Below are positions 58,581-64,000 of a DNA stretch of 64,000 bases, in pieces. This DNA is from Mucidula mucida (Eukaryota > Basidiomycota > Agaricomycetes > Agaricales > Physalacriaceae). Within the stretch, counting starts at the first letter, position 1; every line of letters begins with the position of its first letter. A program made the translations under genes and the position numbers. The notes beneath the pieces are model-generated. The model saw nothing but the letters and a program-made list of their open reading frames with translations. It did no database searches and had not been told where the DNA came from. The stretch covers positions 1 to 64,000 of the forward strand of contig JADNYV010000009.1 in NCBI GenBank assembly GCA_015501055.1, written 5' to 3'.

Positions 58581-61018
58581 ATGAAACCCGCTATGTCCTC
58601 AAGTTTGGCTCTTGGGTGCAATTATGGGTATAAGGCACTAGATAATGGTGTTGGCCGTCTTCCTGGTTCGTTCATCCGGCGAGTCTGTATATACTCTCAA
58701 TGTGATCCTAATCGTTTGCTTCTTATAGTGCTCGGTTATAACAGTCAGTTGTGGTGCGGAATTTGAACCTTGATTATTGACCGGAGTTAACGTAGCATGG
58801 AACGCGTATCAAGTGAGTTTCGCTTGAATGAGGCAGTTGTTAATCCAACAACTAGTATATTACAGTGCAATATCAACGAGGACCTTCTCCTAGAAACTGC
58901 GCAGTTGATGAAGTCTCTTGGATTACAGGTCCATTCCATTATGATCGATAAGTCTGTCATGAATATACTTACTTATTCCCTAGGACGCTGGATACAACTA
59001 TGTAACATCGACGACTGCTACGCCGAAAAGAACCGAAGTGCAGTGGCGATATCATCGCAGGTCACCTCTCCTGGTCTTCTTCTTCCATCCGATGTGGCAG
59101 CTAATCCTCGCATTGCTGCAGACACTGTGCGCTTCAAGAGCGGCATGAAAACCCTCACAGACAAAATCCATGCTCTAGGCTTGTTGGTGTGATTCTCTAT
59201 GAACTGCTTAGTGAGTGCTGATGGATGTCTCGCGTCTAGTAAAACGGGAATTGTAATTGCGCCATCTGTCTGGATCTTGTTGTTGAGCTGACTTGTGCGC
59301 GTCAAAAAGTACAGCGATTCTGGATGGTTCACCTGCGGTGGATACCCCGGCTCCTATTCGAACGAACTGAGGGACTTGAAAACGTTCAATGATTGGGGCT
59401 TTGATTATCTCAAGTAGGTAATGTTTCTCTCCGCTACTTGTATTCACGGTATTGGGCCTTTTTCCCTGAATAGATATGACAACTGCGCCAGTAAGCCTAT
59501 TTATTAGTCGGCAAAGGGGGACTCTAGTAATCGCGACGACTACATAGTTCCGTACGATGCTATCACTCGGGAAGGTATCATCGGACGTATGTTGACCGTG
59601 TTGACCGTTGCTATTGCCCGTCCTGAGTTCTCCGCAGGATACAAACGTATGGCCGACGCTGTCGAAGAATTCACAAGTCTTCCGGCGGCGCTCCGATTCT
59701 GCTGTCCCTCTGCGAATGGGGATGGGTACGTGTTTTCCCGTTCTCCTCAGCTTCAACATTCTGATTAGATGCACTGGTATTTATAGAGCCAGGTCTGGGT
59801 GTACGTGCGCTCCTCTTTCTTTTCAGGGCGGAAGGGCTCATCATTATCATCAGTTGGGGAAAGCTGTTTGGACAGAGCTGGAGAGTAAGTCGCATTTTCT
59901 TTTATTGTCACCCAAGCGAACTGCATTATCAGACCACTGGCGATATCGCGCCTGTTTGGAACTCTCTGCGAATATCATCAACTTGTCAGTTCTTGCTTCC
60001 TCTTTAGCACATCAAGTTGATATGTACTACTAAGCAACTCCTTCCTCACACAAGCAACAGATTTAACGGTCGGAATGATCTTGATATGGTGCGTCAGATT
60101 GACTTCTAGGCTAGGACCCGCGAAATGTTGATTCCCGTTTTAGCTTCAACTGTGAGTCTGGTCCGCCCCTCGAGTGATCTGTGACAGCTTTAAGTATAGC
60201 GGGAACGGCAACCTCACTTTCGACGAGTCAAAGTCTCATTTTACGGCGTGGGCGCTCATGAAGTCGCCTCTGTTCGTAAGTGACAGCTCGCTACCTCCTC
60301 GATTGAGATCGTACCAATTCTTCATAGATTGGAACCAACGTACGCTGATCTTCTCCCGCCCGCGAGACCCCCAGCTCTTGACGGGTGTTTACATCACAGC
60401 TCTCCGCGATCACCAACGAAACACTGAGCATCCTCAAGAACAAGGAAATTCTCGCAATCAATCAAGATCCCATTGTTGGAACGTCCATCTCGCCGTTCCG
60501 CTGGGGATTGAATGTTGTGTGATTTTCCTTTTGAGATGATATTGGGCACTGACTGGTATGGAATAAGCCCGATTGGACTAGCGATAGCAACTTTCCAGCG
60601 CAGTACTGGAGCGGACCTACGCAGGACGGGACCGTTTTCATGCTCGTGAGCACTTTTCGTGGAGTACATCTATCAGATCATCATCGTCATCAGTTGAATA
60701 CGCTCAACGAGCCGTCTACTTTGTTCTTCAATCTCACCGAATCTCCATGGATCCGAGCCGGACGCCAGTATTCCGTTAGGGTTAGTGGCGTGCGCGCTAC
60801 GATGTCAATACGTTCTAATTGGTTATATTCAACAGGATCTCTGGACGCACACGGACAACGGAACGGCGGTGCGCAACTTTACGGCTCCCGATGTTCCTGC
60901 CCATGGTGTTGTCGCTCTTTTGCTCAAGGACGCAGGCAATGAGCCCGACGGGCTTTACCCCAAGTGTAGTGTCTGGTGGCAATGCACGGACAAGAACGGT
61001 ACTCGTGTGGGTGGCTGA
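58581..61018 (+). pseudogene. GH27 alpha-galactosidase gene with several frameshifts
   Basis: The family order is clear: [108 protein letters not shown] (nucleophile Asp), TGDIAPVWNSL, NGNLTFDESKSHFTAWALMK and a C-terminal beta-domain ending CSVWWQCTDKNGTRVGG. Single-base losses shift the frame near 59005 (between GYNYV and NIDD) and near 59685 (in the TSLSGG region). A further shift lies near 60430, and the segment after NDLDM is damaged. No signal peptide is evident at the start. The number of lesions points to a pseudogene; clustered sequencing error is the alternative. Confidence 0.7.
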
Positions 61019-61080
61019 TACAAGAATGGATACATACATACTTACAGATACACGTTGTATAACAAAAAATGGGGGTATAG

Positions 61081-63499
61081 TTAAATAGTGTTATAACTCC
61101 CTGTGAACCAAGATGTGAGTAGAGGGCATGCGCGCTGTGCGGGTTCGAAACTCACATATCCGCGCGAGATTATCACCGCTTCCCGTCGCTAAAAGATTGG
61201 TGGTAGGATTGAGATCTATAGAGATGACTGCGAAGGGTCAATGAAGGTTAAGGACACCGTGACGCTGAAGCGTACCCGAATTCTTATGGCCCTGTAACAT
61301 ACACTGAACGGTAGCAGTCTGCGAGTCCCAGAACTGCACGCCACGATCCTTCGAGCCAGACACGACCCACTTGCCGTCGTGCGAGACCGCCACGGAGAGC
61401 ACATAATCCTGTCGATCATGTAAGATCCAGATCGGCTCCAAAATAGACAACAACGCCGCGTACCTTGTGCCCTGAAAAGTTCATCGTGCATGGACTCGGC
61501 CGATCCAATTCTTTTCGCAGCATAAGCGCAGAAACATCCCAGTACTTGAGCGTCTTGTCAAGGCTGCCGCTAACGATTCCCTTGGAGTCTGGAGTGAATA
61601 CGACGCTGTATACACTATCCCGATGACCGCGCAGTTTTTCCAACAGCTTGCCGGTCGCCACATCCCATATGCGCACCACCGTGTCCAGGCTCCCCGCCGC
61701 CACAAGCTGTCCATTCGGACTGATCGCGACACTCGTCACCCCCGCGTCGTTCGTCATATGGTCAGAGTCGGAGATGGTCAAGACTTGGACTTTGCCAGTC
61801 TCCATATTCCATATACGCGCCGTCTTGTCACCCGAGCCCGAGACAATTAAACTCCCGTCCGCAGAAAAGTCAAGAGAGTAGATCTCCTGTTGATGACCAT
61901 CGAAAACATTGCGAATGCGTTTCTTGGCAATGTCCCAGATCTATAGATGAACATAATTTAAGGGTTTGAAGGTGGATCTGGAAGATGAGATTACCCACTC
62001 TGATTTGTTTATCCTCTGCTCCTGTGGCGAGGTACTTTCCGTCTGGACTGAAACGAACGCTACGGATGTATAGGTCGCCGGTAGTTCCAGCTGCCTCGTC
62101 AATCAGAACGCTGCATGAACCACGTCAGAGACAAAAGCGATCAGCAAGGACGGACATACCACGTCTTTTGCCCGGTTTTCACATCGTAAATCTGGGCCGT
62201 GCGATTGCACCCTGTCGCGAGATACTTGCCGTCGGCAGAGAACTGGACACAGCAGACGACACTGGTCCAACGCATACATTAGCAAATTTGCTCATTGTTG
62301 ACAGCGACATCTGACATACGTTGCGTGCATTAGGGTGTGGACCAAGCTTATGTCAAGCGTTCGCTTAATCTTGGGATTAAAGACTGCGAACCAGTCGGGA
62401 CCTTCCTTCTTTAGCTCCGGGGGCATCGCGTGTAGCTCCAGATCATCAAGGAAACTACTGTTTGGCTGGTCGGACATTGGCGGAAGAGCTGAACCGGTGC
62501 TAGGGCCCGGAGTGGGAAACGGTGGTGGCGCAATTTGAGATTGCGGGGATGACACGCCAGCAGGCCCTGCGGTCGTGGACAATCCTGGGAGTGGTTTCGG
62601 TAAAGGACCCATTGGGGGACTGAAGTGTTCTACATTATGAAGGTGTAAACTAAGAAAGGAACTGGTAAGGTGTGGAGAGGTACTACAGACCTGGACGATC
62701 AGACTTTCCCGTACGATCCATTTTGAGTCGTTTCGCATCTCGCTGGTCAAAGATGCGATCGCGCTCTCTATCTCGCTCTCGATCTCTCACATCCCGCTCG
62801 CGGTCGCGGTCTCTGTCACCCATTCGCCCGTCGCGGTCAAGCCGCTCGAGCCTGTCTCTGTCGCGGTAGAACGCGTCGCCGCCGTATGAGGAATGAGATG
62901 ATGGGGGAGGTGGCCCAGGAGTAGAAAGAGGAAGTGCAGAGGAGGAACCCGGGCCGATCATGGAATGGGGAGCAGGACCAGGAGCAGAAGGCATATTCTG
63001 TCGTAAAGCGAGAAGTTCAGACCTGACGCGACCCAGTTCCTCTTCGTACTGCGCCTGGATCTTTGTGTGCTGATTCTCTAGCTCATAGAGGGATTGTCGT
63101 ATAATGTTCAACTCGTTAACTTGAGATGACACTAATGGTTCCGATTAGGATCGACAGGAAAAAGAAGGATCAACTAGGCGACCCACTTTTAGACTCGTAC
63201 TCGTCACGCTGCTTCCGCATTACATTGAGGTCGGTAGCGAGCTGGTCAAATTCCTGTTTGATGACCTCAAAAGACTCTGAGAGGCGGGTATGAGGATTGT
63301 GAGGCTGGCTGGGCCCCGCGGTGGGCGGGCCGGACGGCTGGAGACTCCGGTGCTGCAGAGAGACTGAGTGTTAGCACAAGATACAGTGGGTGGTTCGAAA
63401 TGAGGTGAAATAAACTGATTTATCAAAAATATAATTCAACAGCACACTGACATTTCCGGGGACACCAGGACGTACGTTATAGATTGCTCCAGACGCCAT
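61081..63499 (-). CDS. TUP1: General transcriptional corepressor Tup1
   Basis: The start exon [18 protein letters not shown] leads to the Tup N-terminal tetramerisation helix ([40 protein letters not shown]). A Pro-rich and RD-rich linker ([20 protein letters not shown]) follows, then the WD40 propeller. Repeats include [100 protein letters not shown] and [20 protein letters not shown]. The last exons give [13 protein letters not shown] and SYNTI, stop at 61081-61083. Tup1 binds Cyc8/Ssn6 and represses many genes through DNA-bound factors in the nucleus. The gene appears complete, with short in-phase introns where checked. Confidence 0.9.
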
Positions 63500-64000
63500 G
63501 AAAACAGAATCCCTGGTGACGAAGGACCTGGGAGGACAAGAGGGGAAGGTGCTGTTGGTGGTCGGGAAGCAAGAGGGAGAAAGATGGGAAATCAAAATGG
63601 GTGGATCAGTTACAAAGTACCTTTCTCACACGTCAACTTACCACACCGGTACCTATTTCGGACACGCACATGGCGGGAAGATCTCGATCTCGGTATAAAC
63701 GGAAATTAGAAGACGGGAGAAAACGTAGTGAATCCGCCTCTCACAATGAGCGAAGAGCATTCGAAGGCGTCGGAGAATAGCGCCTCTTGCCTTCTGACGT
63801 TCAAGAATGATTCTGACTTTCTAAAGACGCGTCTTCACTCCGTTGACTGCTCGTGGCTATTACCGATGTCGTCACCTCTGATTCTGCTATTTGGAATAAG
63901 AAATTCCGAACCCACTCTCCGGGTAGGGTCTGAGAAGGGTCGGAATCTGATGGGACAGATCATGAGATATGTTCGCCAGTCACCTTAACCTTATTATGTT
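63500..64000. other. TUP1 upstream region and window edge
   Basis: Upstream region of TUP1. A plus-strand ORF from 63746 (MSEEHSKASENSASC...) runs nearly to the edge without recognised features; it may start a divergent gene beyond the window. Confidence 0.35.

Noticed and set aside
62672..62869. Arg/Ser-rich plus-strand ORF resembling an SR protein
   Set aside because: It is the antisense of the RD-rich linker of TUP1.
1..64000. CRISPR array, rRNA or tRNA genes
   Set aside because: No regularly spaced direct repeats and no rRNA-like sequence were seen. I could not find a convincing tRNA by eye; a covariance-model scan would be decisive.

Overview
The window looks like nuclear DNA of a mushroom-forming basidiomycete (Agaricomycetes). 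Genes are dense and on both strands, cut by many 43-80 nt GT-AG introns. The families are typical of that class: several F-box proteins, kinase-like proteins, a CHAT protein, UstYa/DUF3328 proteins, a membrane-anchored P450, a secreted ureohydrolase, a GH27 and the Tup1 corepressor. There are no operons, so neighbours matter here mainly through duplication, shared promoters and decay.

Layout. 1-2.5 kb: a short signal-peptide ORF, a UstYa-like gene and a small secreted protein gene. 3-10.2 kb: a broken AAA-ATPase-like gene (copy A), an intact 927-aa protein of unknown family (partner 1) and an intact divergent AAA-ATPase-like gene (copy B). The downstream flank is interrupted by a 5'-truncated LINE. 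10.4-13.6 kb: a fragment of an ART-like gene, an unknown gene and an F-box gene. 16.7-24.8 kb: a complete seven-exon P450, a 5'-truncated P-loop NTPase/nuclease-like gene, a second short signal-peptide ORF, a second UstYa-like gene and a kinase-like gene without the catalytic Asp. 26-27.2 kb: a decayed ART-like gene. 27.8-33.1 kb: a second copy of the partner/AAA unit (partner 2 broken, AAA copy C intact), then a MITE and a decayed F-box copy. 34.6-46.9 kb: a disordered acidic protein, RNase H1, an unknown coiled-coil gene, a kinase gene, F-box genes and a PITH-domain gene. 47.3-51.2 kb: an intact F-box gene and a paralogue split by an inversion. 52-64 kb: a CHAT-domain protein, a secreted agmatinase-like enzyme, a decayed alpha-galactosidase and TUP1.

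The main point of interest is the divergent pair at 4.7-9.5 kb, repeated at 28.0-32.8 kb. A large protein with no family I recognise shares a ~230-bp bidirectional promoter with an AAA-ATPase-like NTPase. That NTPase ends where homologues usually continue into a PD-(D/E)XK nuclease domain. The pair has been duplicated as a unit, carries a TCACGTGA palindrome in its promoters, shows patchy divergence suggestive of gene conversion, and different members have decayed in different ways. I infer a co-inherited two-gene module, perhaps a split NTPase-nuclease or conflict-type system; its function is unknown.

Exon boundaries were worked out by hand from splice signals, reading phase and paralogue comparison. 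They are firm for the AAA genes, partner 1, the P450, the PITH gene and the 3' end of TUP1. They are approximate for the CHAT, kinase and GH27 genes and the hypothetical genes.
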